Below, one piece after another: positions 7,576-14,742 of a DNA stretch of 22,317 bases. Location of the stretch: positions 1-22,317 of the forward strand of contig CAZWVM010000039.1 of assembly GCA_964637705.1 (NCBI GenBank), read 5' to 3'. Made by a program: the position numbers and the translations under genes. The notes under the pieces are model-generated. The model saw only the letters and a list, made by a program, of their open reading frames with translations, was not told the DNA's origin and did not search any database. Positions within the stretch are counted from its first letter, which is position 1. Each line of letters begins with the position of its first letter. The stretch is from CAZWVM01 sp964637705. Its GTDB lineage: Bacteria; UBA8481.

Positions 7576-7956
7576 TCAGTCCAATCCAATGTGCTTCCGG
7601 TAATCGGCGGGCGACAGCAGCCCCTCGGGCACGGGCGCCTTCAAATCGAAGAGCCATCCCTCGCCATAGGGATCGCTGTTGACCTGCACCGGATCGAGGC
7701 CCTCGTGGACGCCGACGATCTCGCCGTCCGCCGGCGCATAGACGCTCGAAACCGACTTCACCGACTCGATCTCGGCGGCCGCTTCACCGGTCGATACCGC
7801 CTTCCCCGCCGCGGGCAGTTCGACGTGGATGATGTCGCCCAGCTCGTGCTGGGCGAAATCCGTGATGCCGATCCTCAGAACGCCGGCCGCCGCCTTCACC
7901 CACTCGTGTTCCTTCGTGTAGAGAAGATCGTCGGGGATCGTGATGTGCTCACTCAT
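7576..7956 (-). CDS. gcvH: Glycine cleavage system H protein
   Basis: A 126-residue lipoyl carrier of full family length. It shuttles the aminomethyl group between the P, T and L proteins. IPDDLLYTKEHEWVK, GITDFAQHELGDIIHVELP and AAAEIESVKSVSSVYAPADG are diagnostic; Lys67 in ESVKSV is the lipoylation site. The ATG overlaps the gcvT stop as ATGA, and an AGGTGA ribosome-binding site lies 8 nt upstream inside gcvT, so translation is probably coupled. The L protein (dihydrolipoamide dehydrogenase) and lipoylation genes are not in the window. Confidence 0.98.
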   Translation of the reverse strand: MSEHITIPDDLLYTKEHEWVKAAAGVLRIGITDFAQHELGDIIHVELPAAGKAVSTGEAAAEIESVKSVSSVYAPADGEIVGVHEGLDPVQVNSDPYGEGWLFDLKAPVPEGLLSPADYRKHIGLD

Positions 7957-8978
7957 GATTTCTTCACCTGTCTCCGATAGAACGGTAGCTCAACTTCGAC
8001 GGCCTGACAATCGACGCCGCGGATTCGAACGGCGGAGGGTGTGGATTCTTTATCCACAAGCGCGAGAGCGATTCCCTGGTCGAGAAGCGGGCTGTAGGTG
8101 CCGGAGGTGACGACGCCGACGACGCGGCCGGAGGCGTCCACAACCTCGTGATCGTGCCGCGGCACCGAGCCCTTCTTCACATTGAGGCCGGCGCGGCGGC
8201 GGGTCGGCGCGACCTTTCGACGCTCGAGGGCCGCGCGCCCGACGAAATCGCCCCTGTCGAAATCCACCGCGAACCCCAGCCCGGCTTCGAAGGGATCGAT
8301 CGTCTCGGAGATCTCCTGGCCGTACAGGGGAAGCGCGGCTTCAATCCTCAGGAGATCCCGGCTTCCGAGTCCGCAAGGGGCGAATCCCCGCTCGAGGAGA
8401 CCCTTCCACAGGGGCTCGGCGTTCTGAGGCCTGACGACCAGTTCGAATCCGTCCTCGCCCGTGTAGCCCGTGCGCGCGGCCAACTCCACCGGCACGCCCA
8501 GGACCTCGATCTCCGCCGCGAATCCGCGGCGCGGGCAGAGTTCCCCGAGCACGGGCACGACGTCCGGTCCCTGGCAGGCGATCATCGCGAGGTCGAAGCG
8601 CGGTTCGACGTCCCGGAGCGTTTCCACGTCGACCTGCTTGCGCGAGGCGTTGAGGACGATGTGCCAGAGGCTCTCGCCCAAGCGGTAGGAGATGCAGTCG
8701 TCAACGATGCCGCCCTCCTCGTTCATGATGAGGGCATAGCAGCTCTTCCCGACCGCGATCTTCTCCAGGGGCCGCGAGAGGAAGCGCGAGATCGCGGGCG
8801 AGGTGACGCGGCAGTGTCCCATGTGACCGACGTCGAAGATCCCGGCGCGCGTGCGCACGGCACGGTGCTCCGCGAGAATGCCCTCGTATTGCACGGGCAT
8901 CTCGTAACCGGCGAAGGGCACGATTCTCGCCCCCCGGGCGCGGTGCAGGGCAGTCAAGGGCGTGGTCATGAGGCTCAT
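7953..8978 (-). CDS. gcvT: Glycine cleavage system T protein (aminomethyltransferase)
   Basis: It releases ammonia from the aminomethyl group on GcvH and transfers the one-carbon unit to tetrahydrofolate. TTPLTALHRARGARIVPFAG, MPVQYEGILAEHRAVR, FDVGHMGHCRV, GGIVDDCISYRLG (Asp93/Asp94, the catalytic Asp region), ARTGYTGEDGFEL and LGSRDLLRIEAALPLYGQEI are family hallmarks, as is the GVVTSGTYSPLL C-terminal barrel. At 341 residues it is slightly shorter than the usual 360-370. The chosen ATG at 8978 has a GAGGGG ribosome-binding site 7 nt upstream and overlaps the stop of the phosphatase gene as ATGA. A second ATG at 8969 is possible. Confidence 0.97.
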   Translation of the reverse strand: MSLMTTPLTALHRARGARIVPFAGYEMPVQYEGILAEHRAVRTRAGIFDVGHMGHCRVTSPAISRFLSRPLEKIAVGKSCYALIMNEEGGIVDDCISYRLGESLWHIVLNASRKQVDVETLRDVEPRFDLAMIACQGPDVVPVLGELCPRRGFAAEIEVLGVPVELAARTGYTGEDGFELVVRPQNAEPLWKGLLERGFAPCGLGSRDLLRIEAALPLYGQEISETIDPFEAGLGFAVDFDRGDFVGRAALERRKVAPTRRRAGLNVKKGSVPRHDHEVVDASGRVVGVVTSGTYSPLLDQGIALALVDKESTPSAVRIRGVDCQAVEVELPFYRRQVKKS

Positions 8979-9424
8979 CGGTCTTCCCCTCTTGTGGATT
9001 CGCGCTCGATCCCGAGTCGGACGAGGCGGACGATATCATCGCGCGTTTTGCGGTAGATTTCCAGTCCCGCCCCGATGGGATCCGCGATCTCCTCGTCCGC
9101 CGCGCCGGCCCAGCGCCCCAGGGTCGTCGTCTTCCCGGCCGCGGCCGGGAATCGACCGAGGATCTCCTCGGCCTGCCAGGCCTCCATGGCGAGGATCCGG
9201 TCCGCCCAGCGCACGGCCTCGGCGTCGAGCGTCGATGACGTTCCGTCCGCGTCGATCCCGATCTCGCGCAGCGCCTCGCGCGAACCGTAGGCCATCGGGA
9301 GACCGGGAAAGGCGCTCAACCCGGCCGAGCGCGCCGCGTGACGGCCGGCAACGGCCGCGCGCATGAGCGCCTCGGCCATCGGGCTGCGGCAGGTGTTGCC
9401 GGTGCAGACGAAGAGAAAGTTCAT
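8975..9424 (-). CDS. Low-molecular-weight phosphatase, YwlE-type (probable protein-arginine phosphatase)
   Basis: A 149-residue protein of the low-molecular-weight tyrosine phosphatase fold. The N-terminal P-loop FVCTGNTCRSPMAEA has nucleophile Cys7 and Arg13, and the general-acid Asp is Asp115 in ADPIGAG. Residue 11 of the loop is Thr. In this family Thr at that position is the hallmark of the Bacillus YwlE protein-arginine phosphatase, whereas tyrosine phosphatases usually have Ile (CxGNICRS). I therefore lean to phospho-arginine as substrate, by inference. The frame is open far upstream into rsmI, but the P-loop position fixes the start at ATG 9424. It lies 10 nt after rsmI and overlaps gcvT by 4 nt. 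No McsB-type arginine kinase is visible nearby. Confidence 0.9.
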   Translation of the reverse strand: MNFLFVCTGNTCRSPMAEALMRAAVAGRHAARSAGLSAFPGLPMAYGSREALREIGIDADGTSSTLDAEAVRWADRILAMEAWQAEEILGRFPAAAGKTTTLGRWAGAADEEIADPIGAGLEIYRKTRDDIVRLVRLGIERESTRGEDR

Positions 9425-9434
9425 GCGCGGGATA

Positions 9435-10277
9435 CTACCGCGCCGAAGGAACCCTGTCGCGCTCGCGGAGCACGAGCCGGTGCGCCTCGCTGCCGGAAAT
9501 CCCGTAGAGCGCGGCCGCGGCGCGCGCGATCTCCTTCGCCCGGCCCGGCCGGTCCGGCGCCGCGAGTTCCCGCCGGATCCATTCCTCGACCGGGACGTCC
9601 GGCCGGTCCTCACCCTCCGGCGCGCCGGCGACGACGATCGTCAATTCGCCCCGCCACTCCTCGCGCTTGGCCGCCTCGTCGAGCGTCGAAGCGAGGATCT
9701 CCTCATGCTTCTTCGTCAGTTCGCGGCAGACTGCGACACGGCGCGGGCCAAGGATCTCCGCGGCCTCCGCGAGGAACTCCCCGGCCCGGTGAGGCGCCTC
9801 GAAGAAGACCAGGGTCACGCGGAGGGCGCGGAGCGTCTCCAGTTCGCGCCGTCGCTCGGCCGGCCGCGCGGGCAGGAATCCGGCGAAGTGAAAGCGGTCG
9901 GCGGGGAGGCCCGAGGCGGCCAGCGCGGTGGTGACAGCCGAAGGGCCGGGGATCACCGAAACCTCATGGCCGGCCCCGCGCACGACCTCGACCAGCGCCC
10001 GGCCGGGATCGGAAACGACGGGCATGCCCGCGTCCGAGCAGTATGCGACGTCCCCGCCCCCGGCGAGGACCGCGAGCACCTCCTCCGCGCCCTTCCTTTC
10101 GTTCTCCTCCCGGACGGAGAGGAGCCGCGGATGCGCGTCGAGGTGCGCCAGGAGCTTGCGGGTGACGCGCGTGTCCTCGCAGGCGACGACGCTCACGGTC
10201 CGGAGAATCTCCGCCGCGCGCGGCGAAAGGTCCCCCAGGTTCCCCAAGGGCGTGGCGACGACGAAAAGACGGGCCAC
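9435..10277 (-). CDS. rsmI: 16S rRNA (cytidine1402-2'-O)-methyltransferase
   Basis: RsmI 2'-O-methylates C1402 in the ribosomal P site using S-adenosylmethionine. The 280-residue protein shows the family motifs in order: VVATPLGNLGDLSPRA, CEDTR, SDAGMPVVSDPG, VIPGPSAVTTALAASGLP, FLPARPAERRREL, FFEAPHR and CRELTKKHEE. The length is normal. It begins with GTG, 3 nt after the stop of the TPR gene. I see no clear ribosome-binding site, so translation may depend on the upstream gene. The last 40 or so residues are variable in the family. Confidence 0.97.
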   Translation of the reverse strand: MARLFVVATPLGNLGDLSPRAAEILRTVSVVACEDTRVTRKLLAHLDAHPRLLSVREENERKGAEEVLAVLAGGGDVAYCSDAGMPVVSDPGRALVEVVRGAGHEVSVIPGPSAVTTALAASGLPADRFHFAGFLPARPAERRRELETLRALRVTLVFFEAPHRAGEFLAEAAEILGPRRVAVCRELTKKHEEILASTLDEAAKREEWRGELTIVVAGAPEGEDRPDVPVEEWIRRELAAPDRPGRAKEIARAAAALYGISGSEAHRLVLRERDRVPSAR

Positions 10278-10280
10278 GGA

Positions 10281-12074
10281 CTATCGTCGTGCCCGGTTCA
10301 GGTGTTCGCGGATCCGCGGGTCATCGAGCCGCGCCAGAGCCTTTTCGAAGGCCATCACCGCGGCCATCCGGTTCCCGGCGCGCAGGTGCACGAGCCCCAG
10401 GGTATCGAGGTAATAGGGATCCTCGGAATCCACGGCCAAGGCGTATTCGGCGAGCTTGCGGGCCTTGTAGAGCGAGATTCCGGCCTCGGCGAGCATGCAC
10501 GCGATCTCGTTCGCGATCTCCGCGCGGCGCTCAGCCTCCAGGTCCCACCGCTCGATCCTCATCACCAGGTCGTCGATCGTATCCTCGGCTTCGACGACGC
10601 GACGACGCGCCAGGAGGGAGCGGATGACGCGCAGGGGCACGACCGGCTCCTCGGGCCAGACCGCCGAGAAGCGCCGGTACTGGGACTCCGCCTCGTCGTG
10701 GAGGCCGAGACCCTCGAGAAGGTCGCCGACCGCGAGAAGAGAACGGAGGTCTCCTTCCCGCTCCGCGAGCAAGCGGCGCCCGGCCTGCGCCGCGGCGGAC
10801 GTCTCGCCCGCGTCGAGGTGGGCGTTGATGACGAGAAAGGCGAGGTCGCGGTTGTCGGAATCGAGGTTCCAGGCGCGCCGGAGCGTCGCGGTCGCGGCCC
10901 CGTTCTCGCCCCGCGACCGGTACGCCGCCGCCGACGTCGCCGCGACCTCGGTCAGCGTCGCCTGTTCGCGCATCGTCAACCCACCCCGCGACCGCGGCAG
11001 GGCCCGCTGAAGGACCTCTTCCAGGAACGTGGAATCGCCGCTCGCGGCGTATTCGGCGGAGGCGACGAGCGCCGAGACGGGGAGCACGCCCCGCCCCATG
11101 GAGGCGGCCGCCCGGACGGCCGCGCCAGCCTGGCCGATGTCGCCCGCGGCGAGCGCCAGCCGCGCTCGGACGGAATCGATGAGGGGATGCAGGCCGTGGG
11201 AATCCTCGAGGCGGTCCAGGCGCCGGAAGAGCTCGCCGCGCTCCTCGCCGTCGCGCGGCGCGGAAGCCGCCGCGCGCGTCACGGCCTGGAACGCCGGGTC
11301 GGCGACGATGGACTCGCCGATCCGGTAGAGAGTGCGGAGACGATTGTCCAGGGGCGAAAGGCGCGGCACCGGGGGGCGCGCGGCGAACCGCTGGATGTCG
11401 ATCGTGAGCAATCGCTCCGCCGCGTCGTTCTCCACGAGAATCGTGCGCGGCAGGGAGAGATTCGGGGTCAGCCCGTAGAATTCGCGGTAGAGAAACGTCG
11501 TGCGGTAGAATCCCCCCGGCCGGATCACGTCACGGCGAATCATCCTCAGGGGCTCCGCCGCCAGCCAGACGCGGTATGTGACGCCGTCCTTCACCGTGTA
11601 TTCCCACGTCTGCTCCCCGCGCTCGTTTTCACCGAGAAACTGCGGACGACGCGTCGGCGGCAGGAGCCCGAAAAGATCGCCCTCCTCCGCGATCGGAATC
11701 TTCGCCTCGCTGAGCCGCCTCCTCAGGATCCAGCCGGTCGCCCGATCCTCGATCTCGGCCTCGAAACCGTCGAACCGGACCCAGGTGGTCCAGGAGGAAA
11801 GACGGGAATCCCCGCCCAGGCCCACGGAGAGGGCGCCGGCGCCGAAGAGACCGTCGAGGGTCACGACCTGCATATCCTCGCCCGTCATGGAGCCATACAC
11901 CTCGACCGACCCGATCGCGGAGGCCGCGGCCTGCCAACGCGACGCGAGATCCGGGCCGCGGCGGACGGGGCGCGTCTCGGCGCGCGCCGGCAGGACGAGG
12001 AAGAGCGCGAGGCAGACCGCCAACGGCAGGGCCGGGCCCGTGCATGCGCGCGACAGGGCGAGGCGGCTCCTCAT
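10281..12074 (-). CDS. Exported TPR protein with N-terminal beta-rich domain
   Basis: About 597 residues. I chose ATG 12074 because it gives a clean signal peptide (MRSRLALSRACTGPALPLAV then CLALFLVLPARA, cleavage before ETRP). In-frame ATGs at 12092, 12104 and 12107 are alternatives, and none has an ideal ribosome-binding site. Residues about 35-260 are rich in beta-strand and Trp/Tyr (MQVVTLDGLFGAGALSVGLG, WEYTVKDGVTYRVWLAAEPL). This resembles the LolA/RseB-like lipid-binding sandwich, but only as a fold guess. The second half is a run of TPR helices (TATLRRAWNLDSDNRDLAFL; YYLDTLGLVHLRAGNRMAAV). It follows two CsgG-like lipoproteins, so a role in the periplasm with those proteins is plausible. 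Exact function unknown. Confidence 0.85.
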   Translation of the reverse strand: MRSRLALSRACTGPALPLAVCLALFLVLPARAETRPVRRGPDLASRWQAAASAIGSVEVYGSMTGEDMQVVTLDGLFGAGALSVGLGGDSRLSSWTTWVRFDGFEAEIEDRATGWILRRRLSEAKIPIAEEGDLFGLLPPTRRPQFLGENERGEQTWEYTVKDGVTYRVWLAAEPLRMIRRDVIRPGGFYRTTFLYREFYGLTPNLSLPRTILVENDAAERLLTIDIQRFAARPPVPRLSPLDNRLRTLYRIGESIVADPAFQAVTRAAASAPRDGEERGELFRRLDRLEDSHGLHPLIDSVRARLALAAGDIGQAGAAVRAAASMGRGVLPVSALVASAEYAASGDSTFLEEVLQRALPRSRGGLTMREQATLTEVAATSAAAYRSRGENGAATATLRRAWNLDSDNRDLAFLVINAHLDAGETSAAAQAGRRLLAEREGDLRSLLAVGDLLEGLGLHDEAESQYRRFSAVWPEEPVVPLRVIRSLLARRRVVEAEDTIDDLVMRIERWDLEAERRAEIANEIACMLAEAGISLYKARKLAEYALAVDSEDPYYLDTLGLVHLRAGNRMAAVMAFEKALARLDDPRIREHLNRARR

Positions 12075-12165
12075 TCGTTCCGATATCTCCATCGCACGCG
12101 GCATCATCGCAAAACGAGCCTCGAAAATCGAGCGATAATCCTCGAACGGCAAGAGGAACCCCGGG

Positions 12166-12729
12166 CTACCGCTCGTTGATCGTGCGTACCAGCTCTCTTA
12201 CCGTCACGCTCGCGAGCGCCTCCGGGTCCTTCCTCAGGCGCTGGAAATCGTAACGGTCCTCGGCCAGCTTCTGGACGGCCACGTTCGACGCCTCCAGCGT
12301 ATCGCGCGCCTGCCAGAGGTGCTCGCCGGTCTCGGTGTCCACGAGACGCAGGGATACGCTGCACCGGCCGCGCGTGTATTCGTAGACCTGCCCGAGAATG
12401 ACGCCGGCCGCGCCGAGCATCCGGCCGATCCGGACCGCGGTCGCGTCGTCGATCCGCTCCGGGTCGAAATCCTGCTCGTTGTAGAGTTCCTGCACGCGGA
12501 TGCGCTCCACGAGCTTCCAACGGTTGAGGCGTCCCAGTTCGAGATTGGCGATGTCCGTGACCGGATCGCTGGCCCCGCCCTTGAAAGGCAGGACCGCCAG
12601 GGTCTTTCCGTCGTGCGCGGGGAGGCGCGACGCCACGAAGTAGCCGCTCGTGCGGTACGGCGCCACCGGCCCGCAGGCCGAGAGCAGGACGCCCGGGATC
12701 GCCAGGCAGAGCATCAGTCGTTTCATCAT
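12166..12729 (-). CDS. CsgG-like lipoprotein, short paralogue
   Basis: A 187-residue lipoprotein: MMKRLMLCLAIPGVLLSACG has lipobox LSAC. A GGAGGTG ribosome-binding site sits 7 nt before the first ATG, 13 nt after the preceding gene. TLAVLPFKGG, LVERIRVQELYNEQDFDPER, VRIGRMLGAAGVILGQVYEY and VSLRLVDTETGEHLWQAR match the CsgG / curli-assembly fold (NAVLPF-like strand, Glu-Arg motif, GxxLGA-ii-G, LRxVDxxTGE). Known CsgG makes an outer-membrane secretion pore; smaller relatives such as LpoB- and GNA1162-like proteins serve other envelope roles. This copy is too short for the CsgG transmembrane hairpins, so a pore is unlikely for it alone. It is clearly paralogous to its upstream neighbour. Confidence 0.85.
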   Translation of the reverse strand: MMKRLMLCLAIPGVLLSACGPVAPYRTSGYFVASRLPAHDGKTLAVLPFKGGASDPVTDIANLELGRLNRWKLVERIRVQELYNEQDFDPERIDDATAVRIGRMLGAAGVILGQVYEYTRGRCSVSLRLVDTETGEHLWQARDTLEASNVAVQKLAEDRYDFQRLRKDPEALASVTVRELVRTINER

Positions 12730-12742
12730 GCGAACACCTCCG

Positions 12743-13438
12743 TCACTTCAGCGTCTCGATCATATCCGAGGCCAGGACGCCCGTCAGGAAAACCACGTCC
12801 TTCCTCAGGCGGTCCCACTCGTCGCGCGGCCGGCGCTTCGTCAGAAACTTGTCGTCCCCGCGGTAGCTGTTCCGCGCCTGCCAGACGATCTCGCCCGTCT
12901 CCGCGTCGACCATCCTCAAGGTCACACCGACCTCCGCCACCGGCTGCCTCATGGAGACGAAAGCGAGAAGCGCGGTCACGGTGTTGGCGACGAGAGCCAC
13001 CGCGGCCTCCTCCTCCGTCTCCACCGGCATCAGGAGAGGGAAGGCGTCGATCGGCACCTCGGGGGGACGGTTGAACGGACGATACCTCGTCACCGTCCCC
13101 AGGATGACCGCGCGCGCGCCGAGCATCCGGCCGATCCGTGCCGCCGTCGTGTCCTCCAGCCGCCGCGGGTCGAAATCCTGCTCCGCGAAGAGTTCCTTCA
13201 CGCGGATCCGCTCCACCATGCGGAACTCGTTCGTCATACCGAGCCTGAGGTTGAACTCGTCGGCGACAAGGTAGTCGGCACCCAGGACATCGGAGCGGTT
13301 GTCGAAGGGCAGAACCGCGAGCGTCCCCCCCTTCAGGCCGCGGATCGACGGCGACACGAATCCCACGTCCGGCGCCGCCGGCTTCAGAAAAGAGCATCCG
13401 GCCAACAACAAGCCCAGAATCGTTGCCGTCCATCTCAC
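12743..13438 (-). CDS. CsgG-like lipoprotein, long paralogue
   Basis: A 231-residue lipoprotein starting with GTG: MRWTATILGLLLAGCSFLKP (lipobox LAGC). It shares a core with the downstream paralogue: MVERIRVKELFAEQDFDPRR and IGRMLGARAVILGTVTRY align with about 32 of 45 residues identical by eye. Unlike it, it carries an extra segment of about 40 residues (IDAFPLLMPVETEEEAAVAL, then VANTVTALLAFVSM) before VTLRMVDAETGEIVWQAR. This lies roughly where CsgG has a membrane-spanning hairpin. A TAGTAT -10 box lies 6 nt before the GTG and there is no ribosome-binding site, so the message may be leaderless. It is the first gene of the nine-gene minus-strand block. Confidence 0.85.
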   Translation of the reverse strand: MRWTATILGLLLAGCSFLKPAAPDVGFVSPSIRGLKGGTLAVLPFDNRSDVLGADYLVADEFNLRLGMTNEFRMVERIRVKELFAEQDFDPRRLEDTTAARIGRMLGARAVILGTVTRYRPFNRPPEVPIDAFPLLMPVETEEEAAVALVANTVTALLAFVSMRQPVAEVGVTLRMVDAETGEIVWQARNSYRGDDKFLTKRRPRDEWDRLRKDVVFLTGVLASDMIETLK

Positions 13439-13444
13439 GCCGGC

Positions 13445-13450
13445 ATACTA
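13445..13450 (-). promoter_or_regulatory. -10 box TAGTAT for the minus-strand operon
   Basis: TAGTAT on the minus strand ends 6 nt before the GTG at 13438, placing the transcription start at the start codon. No good -35 is visible at 16-18 bp (TTCCCG at 17 bp is poor). It faces away from the glycosyltransferase promoter in the same 182-bp divergent region. Confidence 0.4.
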
Positions 13451-13587
13451 CTAGGCAAGAAGCGTGCCGGGAAGCCGTCGCCGGGACGAGCCCGTGAGAT
13501 CCGAGCGAGCGCCTCCGCCGGGCGTCGATCTCTCCCTTTTCAAGCCGCCCGCCCTCCCCTTACGGCTCCAGTCGCGACGTTTCCCTT

Positions 13588-13614
13588 TTGACTTCGGTCT
13601 TTTCCCTTCATACT
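13588..13614 (+). promoter_or_regulatory. Promoter TTGACT-15 bp-CATACT for glycosyltransferase gene
   Basis: TTGACT (13588-13593) and CATACT (13609-13614) precede the ATG at 13621 with a 15-bp spacer, which is short. Only 6 nt separate the -10 from the ATG and no ribosome-binding site is present. The T-rich spacer differs from the GC-rich surroundings. The TTG of the -35 is also the first possible start codon of this frame, which makes 13621 the better start. Confidence 0.45.
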
Positions 13615-13620
13615 TCCGGC

Positions 13621-14742
13621 ATGCGGGAGCCCCTCTCGATCCTGTTCGTCTCGAACCTCTATCCCCCCGACACGCGGGGCGGCGCCGAGTGGGTCGTGCA
13701 CGACCTGGTGAAGGCTCTCGCGGCCCGAGGCCACAGCGTCCACGTCCTCACGTCGGGCCGAAACGATCCGGGGGATGCGCGCGTCCTTCGGGGCCTCCGC
13801 CTGCACGGTCCTCCCCCCCGCCGTCCTCTCGGTCGCCTGCGGCACCTGGCGGCCGAGGAATACTACGACGGCGCGAACGCCGAGATCACGCGGCGGGCGC
13901 TCCGCCGAATCCTTCCCGACGTCGTCGCCCTTCATGCGCCCACCGGCCTCTCGCATTCGATCCTCTGGACCCTGGGCCGATCCGGGGTCCCCCTTCTCCT
14001 TCACCTCCACGACACCTGGCTGCGGGACTTCCTGGGCCATCCTCGCCTCGGGCCGGTCAACCGGCGGTTTTTCCGCACCGCCCTGGCGGGACCATGGAAG
14101 GCGGTGGCCGTCTCGCGACGACTGGGACAAATCACGGTCGAGGCCGGGCTGGACGAGAGCCGGGTGGAAGTCGTATACAACGGCGTCCGGGCACCCGTCG
14201 ACGGGCTCGTGGAGACCGCAAGAGAGAACCGCGCTCTCTTCGTCGGACGCGCGGCGCCCTTCAAGGGCCTGCACGTGGCGGCCGAAACCGGTATCGACGT
14301 GGATCACCTGGGAGGGGGTGATCCCTCCTACATCGACTCCTGCCGCCGCATCTCGAGCGACCGCATTCGCTCCCTCGGAAGCGTTCCGCGACACGAGGTC
14401 TCCCGGATCATGGCACGGTATCCCGTCCTGATCCTGCCTTCGGTCGGAGAAGAGGCCTGCCCGCTCTCGATCCTGGAGGCGATGGCGGCCGGTTGCGTTC
14501 CCGTCGGATCGGAGATCGGCGGCATCCCCGAGTTGATTCGGCCGGAGGGAGAGGAGCCTTGCGGCCTCCTCGTCCCGCCCGGCGACGCCGGGGCGCTGGG
14601 CGCCGCCGTTCGGAAGCTCATGGAGAACGACGCCCTCAGGGCGCACCTGGCGCGAGCCGGGCGAAAGGTCGTCCAGGACCGGTTCGCTTTCGATCGAACG
14701 GTCGACGGGATCGAGAACCTATGCGCGTCTTTGACCAGATAA
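13621..14742 (+). CDS. GT4-family glycosyltransferase
   Basis: A 373-residue GT-B fold retaining glycosyltransferase. The N-terminal domain opens with LSILFVSNLYPPDTRGGAEW and LVKALAARGHSVHVLTSGR, the usual start of GT4 enzymes. The C-terminal donor domain begins near ALFVGRAAPFKGLHV and contains the E-x7-E element EACPLSILE, with EAMAAGCVPVGSEIGGIPEL after it. GT4 enzymes take nucleotide-activated sugars; donor and acceptor cannot be read from sequence. It is cytoplasmic or membrane-associated. It overlaps the flippase gene by 22 nt, so both probably act on the same lipid-linked glycan. Confidence 0.93.
   Translation: MREPLSILFVSNLYPPDTRGGAEWVVHDLVKALAARGHSVHVLTSGRNDPGDARVLRGLRLHGPPPRRPLGRLRHLAAEEYYDGANAEITRRALRRILPDVVALHAPTGLSHSILWTLGRSGVPLLLHLHDTWLRDFLGHPRLGPVNRRFFRTALAGPWKAVAVSRRLGQITVEAGLDESRVEVVYNGVRAPVDGLVETARENRALFVGRAAPFKGLHVAAETGIDVDHLGGGDPSYIDSCRRISSDRIRSLGSVPRHEVSRIMARYPVLILPSVGEEACPLSILEAMAAGCVPVGSEIGGIPELIRPEGEEPCGLLVPPGDAGALGAAVRKLMENDALRAHLARAGRKVVQDRFAFDRTVDGIENLCASLTR

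Noticed and set aside
9363..12179. 938-codon plus-strand frame opposite rsmI and the TPR gene
   Set aside because: It crosses three minus-strand genes with clear motifs, has a compositional bias typical of antisense frames and matches no family.
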